DNA from: Paraburkholderia fungorum
Lineage (GTDB): Bacteria; Pseudomonadota; Gammaproteobacteria; Burkholderiales; Burkholderiaceae
Direction: 5' to 3'
NCBI RefSeq assembly: GCF_902833645.1
Contig: NZ_CADFGE010000016.1
Location: forward strand, 1 to 64,000
Length of the DNA stretch: 64,000 nucleotides
In this document: positions 16,463 through 25,334 of the stretch, one piece after another
How positions within the stretch are numbered: the stretch's first letter is position 1
Layout of the letters: the number at the start of each line of letters is the position of its first letter
The notes under the pieces: model-generated
Told to the model about the DNA's origin: nothing
Database searches by the model: none
What the model saw: the letters and a program-made list of their open reading frames with translations, nothing else
Translations under genes and position numbers: made by a program

Positions 16463-18486
16463 CCGGCGCGCCAATCACGACACCGCTTGCACAGAACCAG
16501 ACATCCACTGCGACAGTATGCTCGCCTTGGTTCGTGGACTTTACCGACGAGAACAGGCCTGTCGAATTTCATCCGCTACCATGCTCCTACAAGCCGCTCG
16601 TAAACGGTGAGGAAGCATTCAGTGCGGTCTACGACGCCATTAATGCAGCAAGATTCAGCGTCGATATTATCTGCTGGGGCTTTCAGCCTTCGATGTATTT
16701 CAAGCGCGGTGATCGCGGTGCGTCGATGAATATCGGTGATCTGCTCATCACAAAGGGCTTGCAAGGCGTGCGGGTCCGGGTTCTGTGTTGGGCGGATTCC
16801 CTTGGTATCGCGCAGATGTCCGAGAATTCGACCCCGGGCCTGACCTGGTGGAGGCACTTTTTTACACAGAACGAGAACAATGCGGAGCGGGAATATGACC
16901 GCGAGTGGTATCGGCATGCGACAGCCCCGGGTATCGGACCTCAATGGGAGGATGCGAGAAACAAGTGGGCAGCGGAATTACGGGCGCGACACACGGCGGG
17001 ATTGCCGCCACCTGATCCCGCACAGGTCGTCGCCTTACAGGGGTTCCCGTGCGTGGAAATGGCGACGCGGGATTTCTCGTTGAAGGACCGCTGGGAAATC
17101 ATGTGGCGGGAATCACGTTTCCGCGATGATAAAAATCTCAACGAGGAAGCGGTCACGGTCGGCTTTGGTGGCGAACCGTCACATCACCAGAAAATGGTGA
17201 TGGTGGACTACGACGCGCCGGAACACGCGGTGGGCTTCGTCATGGGGCACAACACGCTCGACGCCTATTGGGACGACGATAAACATTCGTTTGCGCGGAT
17301 GCATCCGCGCTTCGGACGCAATGGCGCAACGCCGAGGCAGGACATGTCCGCGTGCGTCACTGGTCCGATCCTTGAACATCTGAACGTGAACTTCTGCCGT
17401 GCGTGGCAGCACACCACGAAAGTCGACCTGATTACGCCGCGCAAGGCGCTGGCATCGCGGCTCACCGTCCGACAGGACAAGGGCACTCCTGTGATGGCGC
17501 AAATCCTGCGCACACAGTCGCAGAAAGCCGAGAATCGCCGGGATATCCGGTCGATGTACAAGCAGGTGACGAACAATACGTCCCGCTTCATGTATATCGA
17601 GAACCAGTATTTTCGCTGGCCACCGCTGGTCGATCAGATCAAGGCCGCCGTCAATAAACAACTTGCATGGGGACGGGACACCGGCAGGGATGGGACGCTA
17701 TATCTGTTTGTCGTGACCAATTCCAGCGACGATGCGCTGGAAAACGGACAGGTTTCGACGTATCGCATGATGGAGTCGCTTGGACATGCGGATACGATGC
17801 CAGACGTAACGAAGGCGGAACGCGACGACGCACTGCAACAGCAGAAAAGCAGTCTCCAGTCGCAGATAGACGACATCGATGGCAGTGAGCAGACCGTGAG
17901 AGCATATGGCACCGGCACGGCCACACAGAATGCGCCATTTTTTGCCAGGAGCGAAGCACGCAAGAAGGATTTGCAGCAGCAACTGGATGCCGTAAACGGG
18001 AAGATCAGTGCCAATAAGAGCGGGCCAGTTGTTCCGAGTGATATCACCGGGCTGAAAACGCTAATCTGCACGTTGGTTGCGCCTGACTCTCCGGCAGGAA
18101 ACTGGACGAACACCTATGTACATAGCAAGATCATGGTCATCGATGATGTGTTCCTCACGCACGGCTCGGCTAACATCAACACGCGGAGTATGGAAGTCGA
18201 TAGCGAATTGAACATCTGCCATGAGCATGGCGACGTGACGAATGCGCTCCGGAAGCGGTTGTGGACTATTCATACAAGGAACGGTTCAGTCAGTTATCAA
18301 GGAGGACAGTCGGACTCGGACGCAAATAACGCACAGGCCATCGGCGACAATATTGAGGAAGCATTCAAGGCTTGGAGCGGGATCATCACAAGCAACAAAA
18401 AACGAATGGATAGCAAGAAACAGTCGCCTTTGGCATCTTTGATTGCGTTTCGAACCGACACGACAAAACGGAGCAAACTAGATTGA
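16459..18486 (+). CDS. Phospholipase D-type T6SS effector (Tle5-like)
   Basis: The protein (675 aa) has two HKD motifs, HxKxxxxD, at about residue 242 (HQKMVMVD) and about 555 (HSKIMVID followed by GSANINTRSMEVDSEL). Together they define the phospholipase D fold and are both intact. There is no signal peptide, as expected for cargo delivered by the T6SS spike. A long insertion of about 100 residues, rich in Gln, Lys and Asp (18-kb side, near 17810-18050), separates the second motif from the core. It is coupled to vgrG by a four-base overlap and followed immediately by a Sel1 lipoprotein, the usual immunity partner of Tle5 lipases. The predicted role is attack on phosphatidylethanolamine in rival cells. 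Confidence 0.92.
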   Translation: MTGAPITTPLAQNQTSTATVCSPWFVDFTDENRPVEFHPLPCSYKPLVNGEEAFSAVYDAINAARFSVDIICWGFQPSMYFKRGDRGASMNIGDLLITKGLQGVRVRVLCWADSLGIAQMSENSTPGLTWWRHFFTQNENNAEREYDREWYRHATAPGIGPQWEDARNKWAAELRARHTAGLPPPDPAQVVALQGFPCVEMATRDFSLKDRWEIMWRESRFRDDKNLNEEAVTVGFGGEPSHHQKMVMVDYDAPEHAVGFVMGHNTLDAYWDDDKHSFARMHPRFGRNGATPRQDMSACVTGPILEHLNVNFCRAWQHTTKVDLITPRKALASRLTVRQDKGTPVMAQILRTQSQKAENRRDIRSMYKQVTNNTSRFMYIENQYFRWPPLVDQIKAAVNKQLAWGRDTGRDGTLYLFVVTNSSDDALENGQVSTYRMMESLGHADTMPDVTKAERDDALQQQKSSLQSQIDDIDGSEQTVRAYGTGTATQNAPFFARSEARKKDLQQQLDAVNGKISANKSGPVVPSDITGLKTLICTLVAPDSPAGNWTNTYVHSKIMVIDDVFLTHGSANINTRSMEVDSELNICHEHGDVTNALRKRLWTIHTRNGSVSYQGGQSDSDANNAQAIGDNIEEAFKAWSGIITSNKKRMDSKKQSPLASLIAFRTDTTKRSKLD

Positions 18487-18488
18487 TC

Positions 18489-19814
18489 ATGCATAGATCG
18501 CTCGTTGCATTGTCTGTTGTATGCCTGCTATCTGCCTGTTCGAAAAACGAGAATGCCATGGACCCGTTGCCTGACGTTAGCGCAGTACGCCTGAAACTTG
18601 CCTTCACGTGTACGCACGAAGCTGATCATCTGCCGCCGCTCGATCCCGAATCGGAAGAACTCTTTCAGTACGGACGATATCTTGAGAAGAAAGAGGGGCC
18701 GAAGGATTTCAACGACATCGCGCGTTACTATCGGATTGCAGCGGCGTATGGACATTACAAGGCGAACCACAATCTGCAAATCCTGATTTCATCTGGATCG
18801 GCGTCGTCACCCGATCCAGAAAAGGAAAGCGTTGATCTGGCTGAACAACTCATCAAAGCAGGTGTGCCGAGCGGCTACTACGATATCGGGCACTACCTGC
18901 TGAATGGCTACGGCGTCAAACGCGACGACGACGCGGCTAGGCGTTACATACGCAAAGCAGCAGATTTGGGAAATCCAGATGCGCAATACTATGTTGCGAA
19001 TTTACTCAACCCCGCTGATGCAGCGCCGGACATTGCGCTACAAATGTTTCAATGTGCGTCTGCTCAAGGATACGCTGCCGCAGGTAACGATCTGGGCGTG
19101 GCTTTTCAACTCAATCGAAAGTTTGTCGAAGCGGCTGAGGCTTTTCAAAGTAGCGCCAAGGCGGGAAGTAGTCAGTCGGCGTTCCTACTCCAGTATGCCT
19201 TTGATGAGAAATCTGGAAAGAATGAGCTCTATGCGATCGACGTTAAGCCTGATGCAGAACGTACTCGCCGCTATGGCTTGATTGGCAAGTTCCTCGACAG
19301 CAACGACGGTCGCAACCCCAAGGTCCCGGACATCGACAAGATCGTTCCGCTGCCGCCCGCGAAACTCCCAGCGTGGGACGGTACGTTCCAGTGGCAAAAA
19401 GAGCAGGATGCAGCCGTGCCACCGAAAAAGCCATCTGACGAAACAATCGACCAGATGGCAAAGGCGAAGCACCTCGACCCGGCGACCGGTCTGCCGCTAT
19501 CGGGTTTCTCGAACAAGACATCACAGGCCGACGAACCCTCGAAGGTCGCAGCCCGCGTACCGATTGGGACCCTCGCGAGCACGGGTGAAATTTGCCCCGA
19601 AGATGGTGTTTGGCACGCGAAGCTCGAAGCGGGGCAGATGGGGGATTCGCAGCGGCGGTTCCTCAAGGGCGTTACATTGCCCTCGCTGGTCGTGCATGAA
19701 CCGCGCACGCTTGCATTCCTCGACCGCATGATGGGTACACGTCAGCAGGTTGCGACGGTGGCGTGGGAACTGGTCGCGTACATCGATCAGACGCGATGTT
19801 CCGATAACAGGTAG
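18489..19814 (+). CDS. Sel1-repeat lipoprotein, predicted Tle5 immunity protein
   Basis: The protein (441 aa) begins with a lipoprotein signal (MHRSLVALSVVCLLSAC, lipobox LSAC with Cys17), so it should be anchored in the periplasm where a PLD toxin acts. Residues about 50-260 hold Sel1-like repeats (for example GHYLLNGYGVKRDDDAARRY). The C-terminal 150 residues are a separate Pro-rich and beta-type domain (GEICPEDGVWHAKLEAG, then RRFLKGVTLPSL). The ATG at 18489 lies three bases after the effector stop; a TTG at 18483 overlapping that stop is an alternative. Position and domains match Tli5 immunity proteins. Base composition is A/T-richer than the flanks. Confidence 0.85.
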   Translation: MHRSLVALSVVCLLSACSKNENAMDPLPDVSAVRLKLAFTCTHEADHLPPLDPESEELFQYGRYLEKKEGPKDFNDIARYYRIAAAYGHYKANHNLQILISSGSASSPDPEKESVDLAEQLIKAGVPSGYYDIGHYLLNGYGVKRDDDAARRYIRKAADLGNPDAQYYVANLLNPADAAPDIALQMFQCASAQGYAAAGNDLGVAFQLNRKFVEAAEAFQSSAKAGSSQSAFLLQYAFDEKSGKNELYAIDVKPDAERTRRYGLIGKFLDSNDGRNPKVPDIDKIVPLPPAKLPAWDGTFQWQKEQDAAVPPKKPSDETIDQMAKAKHLDPATGLPLSGFSNKTSQADEPSKVAARVPIGTLASTGEICPEDGVWHAKLEAGQMGDSQRRFLKGVTLPSLVVHEPRTLAFLDRMMGTRQQVATVAWELVAYIDQTRCSDNR

Positions 19815-19821
19815 GCAAATT

Positions 19822-20109
19822 GTGAAGCGATATCTGATTCTCGACGGCGATCACACGACAGTATCCGGAACGGTTCGTGCACAGCCGACTGCGCTCTCGT
19901 TGAGTGGTCGGCATATCGCGCACGAGGGCGATGACGTTGTGTGTCCAGCGTGCAACTCAACGGGGAAGATCAAATGCGACGGCCAACGTCTGACGATGCC
20001 CGGACCAGACGGACGCCGCACGGCGCTGAGCGATGATCTGTGCATCTGTAAATGCGATCCACCGCCGAAGCTCGTCGCCTCGCAGCAGGCAATGTCCGTC
20101 GATGTGTAA
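19822..20109 (+). CDS. PAAR-domain T6SS spike tip
   Basis: The protein (95 aa) from a GTG start at 19822 has the features of the short PAAR-like proteins that cap VgrG: KRYLILDGDHTTVSG start, HIAHEGDDVVCPACNSTG, and DLCICKCDPPPKL near the end. An AGGTAGG ribosome binding site lies 8 bases upstream. The frame continues upstream into the Sel1 gene, but that part is shadow. It is the last gene of the cargo set and completes the spike (VgrG trimer plus PAAR). The conserved CxxC and CxC cysteines suggest zinc binding. Confidence 0.85.
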   Translation: MKRYLILDGDHTTVSGTVRAQPTALSLSGRHIAHEGDDVVCPACNSTGKIKCDGQRLTMPGPDGRRTALSDDLCICKCDPPPKLVASQQAMSVDV

Positions 20110-20318
20110 TCGCAATGGGTAACTATATCGGCGTTCGTGCGAGCAAAGCAACTTGCGCGGGACGCTTCGGCAACCGAGCAATGAGGTTTCACGCTGCGAA
20201 TCACTGACTCTTTTCTTCGAGAACGCGTGCGCTGTGTAGTTCCCGTTTCGAAAATACAGACTCGGTGAAAATTTCCGGGCTAACCTCACACTTCTATCGC
20301 CGACGCCTGCATCGTCTG
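20110..20318. other. Island right edge, no gene supported
   Basis: These 209 bases separate the PAAR gene from the piuC stop. They are A/T-richer than the chromosome and hold only one short frame (20115-20207, 30 codons) with no ribosome binding site and no recognisable product. The right copy of the boundary repeat starts at 20323. Confidence 0.5.
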
Positions 20319-21002
20319 CTACGCATCAGCCCAGCGGCGCAGCAGATTGTGATAAATGCCGGTAAGACTCACCACTGTCGGATCGTTCGAACCCTTCTCG
20401 GCAGCGAGGCGCTGCACGTCGTTGTCGAGTTGAAACAGCATGGCGCGTTCGCCGTCATCGCGCACCATGCTCTGAATCCAGAAGAACGACGCGATCCGCA
20501 CACCGCGCGTCACCGGGCTCACGTGATGCAGGCTCGAAGCGGGGTAGAGCACCATATCGCCCGCCGGCAGCTTCGCGCGATGCACACCATAGGTGTCTTC
20601 GATGCAGAGTTCGCCGCCGTCGTAAGTGTCCGGCTCGGCAAGAAAGAGCGTGGCCGACAGATCGCTGCGAATGCGGAAGTCGGTGCCACGTAGCTGGCGG
20701 ATCGCGTTGTCCACATGCGTGCCGAAACCGTCGCCGCCTGCATAGCGGTTAAACAGCGGTGGAAATACTTTCAGCGGCAAAGCAGCGGAAAAGAACCGCG
20801 GATTGCGCCCGAGTGCGTCCTGAATCGCATCGCCCACCGCGCGCGCGACCGCGGAGCCTTCGGGCAATTGCTGGTTGCGCTTGGCCTGCGCCGACTGTTC
20901 GCCGGACGTCGCATTGCCGTCGATCCATTGCGCCGCGTCGAGAATTTCACGGCATTGCGCGACCTGTTGTTTGCTGAGTACGCCCTGCAGATGCAACATC
21001 AT
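20319..21002 (-). CDS. piuC: PiuC-like Fe(II)/2-oxoglutarate PKHD-type hydroxylase
   Basis: The protein (227 aa) is a prolyl-4-hydroxylase-type dioxygenase of the PiuC family, which accompanies siderophore receptors. The iron ligands are H96 and D98 (GTHVDNA) and H159 or H160 (SSLHHVSP), and R169 binds 2-oxoglutarate. It begins MLHLQGVLS and ends LLRRWADA. The start (20999-21002) overlaps the stop of the Sel1 gene, so both follow the TonB receptor as one operon. Its last 114 bases are repeated at 13131-13244, on the far side of the T6SS island. Confidence 0.93.
   Translation of the reverse strand: MMLHLQGVLSKQQVAQCREILDAAQWIDGNATSGEQSAQAKRNQQLPEGSAVARAVGDAIQDALGRNPRFFSAALPLKVFPPLFNRYAGGDGFGTHVDNAIRQLRGTDFRIRSDLSATLFLAEPDTYDGGELCIEDTYGVHRAKLPAGDMVLYPASSLHHVSPVTRGVRIASFFWIQSMVRDDGERAMLFQLDNDVQRLAAEKGSNDPTVVSLTGIYHNLLRRWADA
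20323..20436. repeat. Right copy of the 114-bp island boundary repeat
   Basis: This is the 3' end of piuC. It aligns without gaps to 13131-13244, with 107 of 114 bases identical and in the same orientation. Outside these limits the two loci share no similarity: the left copy continues GAACCTGAAT, the right copy GAAACAGCAT, and the sequences beyond the stop codons also differ. The repeat therefore marks both ends of the inserted segment, about 7.1 kb between copies. Confidence 0.9.
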
Positions 21003-21748
21003 GCGTGCACCTCTTCATTGATCTCCTCAGCGAGGGCACGAAATGCAGCCACTGGCGAAGCGGCCAGCCATGCCCGCATTTTCTCGACGAACGCCGCCGT
21101 TGCCGTCATCGGCACGCGCCGCAACCATCCGAGTGCGGCGTCGATCTCGCCGCGCGTGGCCAGCAGCCGCGCATAGTTGAACTGGCCGCGAAAGTCGCCG
21201 CCCACCGCGGCGCGCCGGTAATAGTCGAGCGCGATGCCTGCGTCGGCATCGACGGCCCAGCCGTCTTCGTAAAAGCTGCCGATATAGTTGAGCGACTTCA
21301 CGTGCCCTGTCTCGGCGGCGCGCCGGAACCACTGCAGCGCCTGCGCCCGGTCGCACTCCACACCATGGCCTAGCGCCAGCGCCGACGCGTAGTTGTACAT
21401 ACCCCAGTCGAGTCCCGCCTGGGCCGCGAGCCGATACCAGTACACGGCTACCGGCGCGCACGCGGCCGTTCCCCAACCGTGTTCGTAGCAGCGGCCCAGC
21501 ATGTTCATCGCCATCGGATGATCCTGCCGGGCCGCGTGCCTGAACCACGTCAACGCTTCTTCGGCATTGCGTTCCACGCCGTGACCGTCGAGCAGATACT
21601 GGCCGTACACCGCCTGCGCTTCGACGATGCCGTTGTGCGCGGCAGCCGCTACCCACGCGGCGGCGTGGGCAGGCGGCCCGGAGAGGATCGCGGCGAGTTC
21701 GTCATGCGACACGCTCGCCAGCGCCTTCAGCGTCACCTGTTCCATCAT
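20999..21748 (-). CDS. Sel1/TPR-repeat protein of the iron-uptake operon
   Basis: The protein (249 aa) consists mainly of Sel1-type repeats: YGQYLLDGHGVERNAEEAL, then MLGRCYEHGWGTA, then YASALALGHGVECDRAQAL and YIGSFYEDGWAVDADAG. It has no signal peptide. It lies between the TonB receptor gene (7 bases upstream) and piuC (overlapping), an arrangement common in Burkholderia and Pseudomonas iron loci. A scaffold role in the receptor/hydroxylase system is inferred only from position. It is unrelated in sequence to the Sel1 lipoprotein of the T6SS island beyond the repeat fold. Confidence 0.88.
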   Translation of the reverse strand: MMEQVTLKALASVSHDELAAILSGPPAHAAAWVAAAAHNGIVEAQAVYGQYLLDGHGVERNAEEALTWFRHAARQDHPMAMNMLGRCYEHGWGTAACAPVAVYWYRLAAQAGLDWGMYNYASALALGHGVECDRAQALQWFRRAAETGHVKSLNYIGSFYEDGWAVDADAGIALDYYRRAAVGGDFRGQFNYARLLATRGEIDAALGWLRRVPMTATAAFVEKMRAWLAASPVAAFRALAEEINEEVHA

Positions 21749-21755
21749 GCGTTGC

Positions 21756-24005
21756 CTAGTAGTGCGCGTTGAGCGTCAGGAAGGCGGAACGGCCGGGTGC
21801 GATCGACGCGTAATGCGCCGGGTACGCCTGGTCGTAATACGTACGGTTGAAGATGTTCTGCACGTTCAATTGCAGATCGACCTTCTTGTTGATCCGGTAC
21901 GTGGCCATGCCGTCGAAGCGCCAGTAAGAGGGCACCGCACGCAGATTCGCCGTGTCGCCGTACACCTGCGACATGTAGAACGCGCCGCCGCCGATCGTGA
22001 ACTTCGGCAGCACGTCGTAGTTGGTCCACAGGCTGATGCTGTTCTTCGGCGTATTCGGGAACTGATGGCCGTTATCCGACGTGGTCTTGCCGTTGTCGCG
22101 CAACTGGCTCTTCATGTACGTGTAGCCGCCGAACACTTGCCACTTGTTGGTCAGCTTACCCGCTACGCCGAATTCGAAGCCTTGCACACGCTTGTTGCCG
22201 ACCATCGCGTATTCGTTGTTCGGCAGCGTGACGCGGGCGTTGGTCGTATCGATCTGGAACAGCGCGCCGGTCAGCGAGAGCTGGTTGTTCAGCACATTCC
22301 ACTTGGTGCCGAGTTCGATGCTGCGGTTTTTTTCCGGGGCGAGTTGATCCGCGTTCGCACCGACACCGCCGCGGCCCGGCGTCAGCGACTGCGTCTCGCT
22401 GCCCTGGCCGAGCAAGGCGCCGGCCGGCGTCGACGAGGTTGCAATCGACGCATAGATGCTGCCGTTGGACGCCGGTTTGAAGACTAGGCCGAACTGATAG
22501 TTGAACAGCGTGTCGTCGCGCGAGGTGCGCTTGCCGCCGTTGGCTACTGTATTGCGGAAATCGGTCGAATAATCGTCGACCCGCAAGCCGACGTTGGCCT
22601 GCCAGCGTTTGGTGAGTTCGATCGTATCGAACGCGTACAGCGATTTGGTGACGGTGCGCTGCTCGCTCGGATCGTTGGTCTGCTTGACCGAACCGGCCCA
22701 CGGGTCGTTAGGATTCGGCGACCACAGGCTCGTGCAGTTGTAGCCCGACGCCGCGCCGATACCGTTGGTCCTGCAGATCGCACCGTTGGCGGCGGCCACG
22801 GTGTACGAATCGTTCACGCTGGTTTCACGCGACAGTTCGAGGCCGGTGGTGAAGCTGTGCTTCAGGAAGCCGGTCCTGAACTCGCCGAACAGTTCGGTCT
22901 GGTTCGCGAGGCTGTAGACGTCGCTGGCACGCGTGTTCGCGCGGCGCCACACCATGCCGTTGACGACGTTGCCCTGGCTGTCGTCCGGCTGCGTCCAGAT
23001 GTAGTCCTGGGTGGACTTCGTATAACGCGTGGTGTTGCGGATCGTCAGGTTGCTGTTGATGTCGTGTTCGATACGCACCGTGCCGACGTCCGAAGTCGTC
23101 TTGCGGAAATCGCGGTCGATCAGGCCGTAAAAGTTGTGGCGGTCCACATTGGCCGGATAGATCGTGTCGACGTTGGCCGGTTTGTTGGTAGTTGTGTAGA
23201 AGTACGGAATACCGCTGTCGGGCAGGTCGTCGGTCGAGAGATGATAGTAGCTCGCCGTGACGCGGGTAGGCGTGCCGAGACCGTAGGTGAACGACGGCGC
23301 GATGCCCCAGCGTTCGTTATTGACCGCATCGCGGCCGGCCACGTCGTTGTTGTGGCTCATCACGTTCAGGCGGAACGCCGCATGATCGGCCATCTGCCAG
23401 TTGCCGTCCGCGGTGAAGCGGCGGTAGCGATCAGTGCCGAGGCCGACGCTGCCATCGGCGGAATTGCCCAGATGCGGGGTCTTGGTGATCAGGTTGATGC
23501 TGCCGCCCGCGCCGCCGCGGCCGCCGTAGGCGCCGTCCGAACCCTTGGTCACTTCAACGCTTTCGATGTTGAACACTTCACGGGTGGTCGCGCCGATGTC
23601 GCGCATGCCGTCGACGAAGGTGCTGCCCTGAGCGTCGTAGCCGCGAATGAAGGGCCGGTCGCCGAGCGGGTTGCCGCCTTCGCCGGCGCCGAAGGTGATG
23701 CCCGGCACCGTGCGCAACGCTTCGGTCAAAGTCGAGGCGCCCGTGCTCCTGATCAACTCCTGCGGAATCACGGTGACCGACTTCGGCGTATCGACCAGCG
23801 GCGCCGTGAATTTGACCGACGCCGAATGATCGGTCTTGAAGCCGTCATCCAGTTGACCTTGCACGGCAATCGGCGCGAACTGGTTTTCCTTGTCGGGCGG
23901 CGTGGTGCCGGGCGTGCCTTGCGCGAGGGCGGGACCTGCCGCCAGCATGCCGCACAGCGTCGTGCTGATTTTGCCGAGCTTCGGTTCGTCGGACCGCAAC
24001 TTCAT
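21756..24005 (-). CDS. TonB-dependent siderophore receptor (Fiu/PiuA-like)
   Basis: The protein (749 aa) is an outer-membrane receptor. It has an N-terminal signal peptide ending near AALAQG-type residues (AAGPALAQ, about residue 29) and a plug domain about 60-180 with VTVIPQELI and VPGITFGAGEGG. The 22-strand barrel ends in NAHY with a terminal aromatic. The plug motif RPFIRGYDAQGSTFVDGMRD is typical of catecholate receptors of the Fiu/PiuA type. A Fur-like box overlaps the predicted promoter. It is first in an operon with the Sel1 and PiuC genes, so it probably imports a catechol siderophore or a breakdown product of one. Confidence 0.93.
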   Translation of the reverse strand: MKLRSDEPKLGKISTTLCGMLAAGPALAQGTPGTTPPDKENQFAPIAVQGQLDDGFKTDHSASVKFTAPLVDTPKSVTVIPQELIRSTGASTLTEALRTVPGITFGAGEGGNPLGDRPFIRGYDAQGSTFVDGMRDIGATTREVFNIESVEVTKGSDGAYGGRGGAGGSINLITKTPHLGNSADGSVGLGTDRYRRFTADGNWQMADHAAFRLNVMSHNNDVAGRDAVNNERWGIAPSFTYGLGTPTRVTASYYHLSTDDLPDSGIPYFYTTTNKPANVDTIYPANVDRHNFYGLIDRDFRKTTSDVGTVRIEHDINSNLTIRNTTRYTKSTQDYIWTQPDDSQGNVVNGMVWRRANTRASDVYSLANQTELFGEFRTGFLKHSFTTGLELSRETSVNDSYTVAAANGAICRTNGIGAASGYNCTSLWSPNPNDPWAGSVKQTNDPSEQRTVTKSLYAFDTIELTKRWQANVGLRVDDYSTDFRNTVANGGKRTSRDDTLFNYQFGLVFKPASNGSIYASIATSSTPAGALLGQGSETQSLTPGRGGVGANADQLAPEKNRSIELGTKWNVLNNQLSLTGALFQIDTTNARVTLPNNEYAMVGNKRVQGFEFGVAGKLTNKWQVFGGYTYMKSQLRDNGKTTSDNGHQFPNTPKNSISLWTNYDVLPKFTIGGGAFYMSQVYGDTANLRAVPSYWRFDGMATYRINKKVDLQLNVQNIFNRTYYDQAYPAHYASIAPGRSAFLTLNAHY

Positions 24006-24097
24006 TTTTATCCCCGTTGTTGAGTGCAGGCGGCCGGGTAGAGAAGCTGTTCCTTACCCGGGCATGTCATGTTTATTACAAAGTGTTTTCGGCGTGC

Positions 24098-24136
24098 ATT
24101 CTATGCAATCCGCTTGTAATTGAGAAGCGTTCTCAA
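24098..24136 (-). promoter_or_regulatory. Promoter with Fur-like box for the TonB receptor operon
   Basis: The 17-base palindrome TTGAGAAGCGTTCTCAA (24120-24136, arms of 7 with a 3-base centre) resembles a Fur box (TGAGAA/TTCTCA). On the minus strand it overlaps a candidate -35 (TTCTCA, 24121-24126). After 17 bases this is followed by a -10 TAGAAT (24098-24103) located about 93 bases before the receptor ATG. Fur control fits the gene, but the protein assignment is by motif only. The rest of the gap, 24137-24332, shows no gene. Confidence 0.65.
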
Positions 24137-24332
24137 CATAAAATCTCGGGGTGCGGGGTGGCATGCGTGGGCCGGCAGATGGAATTGGCGGATCAATCGG
24201 GGAAAATGGAGGGGAAATGCGAGAATTTAGTGACTCTGCGCAGAGGTGAATTTGTTTCTGCGGCGCGATCGGTACGAGTAGCGGGCGATTGAGCCCTTCT
24301 GGCCAAAAGGGGCGGCGTACACACCCGGCGTC

Positions 24333-25244
24333 CTACTGCGCGGCGAGCTCAGCCAGCGTTTCCCGCAGCCACACGAGCGCCGGATCGGCCTGGTTGCGTG
24401 GATGCCACGCCGCATACAACGTGAAGCCGCGTGCGTCGAACGGCAGCGCAAAGGTATCGAGCCGATCGGCGTAGCGTGCCGCGAAGCGCGACGGCAGTGT
24501 CGACACATAGTCGGTTTTTGATAGCAGTTCCGGCACCAGCGTGAAGTGTTGGACCGACAGCGCGACGTGCCGCTCGCGGCCGAGTTCGTTGAGATGCTCG
24601 TCCATGAAACCGTGAAAGCTGCCGCCGCTGGTCGACACCAGCACGTGATCGAGTGTGCAGTAAGCGTCGAGATCGAGCGGAGCGGTGCCGCGCGGGTGTC
24701 CCTTGCGCTGCACGAATACGAAATGCTCGTCGTAGAGCTTGCGGGCTTTCATCGACGGCGGAATCATCCGGTCGGAACCGAGCAGCAGATCGATCTCGCC
24801 GTTCTCGAGTCGCGATGCGGTGATGGGCTGATCGCCCATCACGAACGCCACGCGCACGCCAGGCCCCGCGAGGGCGGGCAAGCGCTCCATCAGGCGCATG
24901 CCGAGCACCGCGGTGGCGTTGTCGTGCGCGGCGATCGCGAAGCGCCGCGTGTCGCTCAGTGGATCGAATGCGGACTGGTGGCGCACCACGGCTTCGAGAT
25001 TTTTCAGCGCGGCATGCAGCGGCGTCATCAACTCCAGCGCCCGCGCCGTGCGTGTCATGCCACGGCCGGTTTCGGCGGGCAGCAACAGCGGATCGCCAAA
25101 GATCTGCCGCAAGCGCGCAAGCTGCGTGGAGACGGCCGGTTGGGTCAGATGCAGCCGCTCCGCCGCCCGCGTGACGTTCGACTCGGCAAGCAGCGCGTCG
25201 AGCGAAACCAGCAGGTTCAGATCGATGCCACGGAGATCAATCAT
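24333..25244 (-). CDS. LysR-type transcriptional regulator (NodD-like)
   Basis: The protein (303 aa) has the HTH near residues 8-65 (DLNLLVSLDALLAESNVTRA, then HLTQPAVSTQLARLR) and the LysR effector-binding domain (DNATAVLGMRL, RKGHPRG). It is divergent from the dehydrogenase gene at 25335 with 90 bases between the starts, so it most likely regulates that gene. The PAETGRGMTRTARA insertion at the wing is typical of the NodD/NahR subgroup. The ligand is unknown. Confidence 0.9.
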   Translation of the reverse strand: MIDLRGIDLNLLVSLDALLAESNVTRAAERLHLTQPAVSTQLARLRQIFGDPLLLPAETGRGMTRTARALELMTPLHAALKNLEAVVRHQSAFDPLSDTRRFAIAAHDNATAVLGMRLMERLPALAGPGVRVAFVMGDQPITASRLENGEIDLLLGSDRMIPPSMKARKLYDEHFVFVQRKGHPRGTAPLDLDAYCTLDHVLVSTSGGSFHGFMDEHLNELGRERHVALSVQHFTLVPELLSKTDYVSTLPSRFAARYADRLDTFALPFDARGFTLYAAWHPRNQADPALVWLRETLAELAAQ

Positions 25245-25334
25245 GTTGATGGGTCACATATGAGTAATTGATTTCAAGAATACGTACCGCGCTTCTACAG
25301 TTCAAGCACCGAAACGAACTGAAGGACAACCAAG

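Noticed and set aside
20115..20207. 30-codon frame after the PAAR gene
   Set aside because: No ribosome binding site, no recognisable product, too short to support.
22857..24023. Plus-strand 388-codon frame opposite the TonB receptor
   Set aside because: Typical antisense shadow; the receptor's plug and barrel motifs are all on the minus strand.
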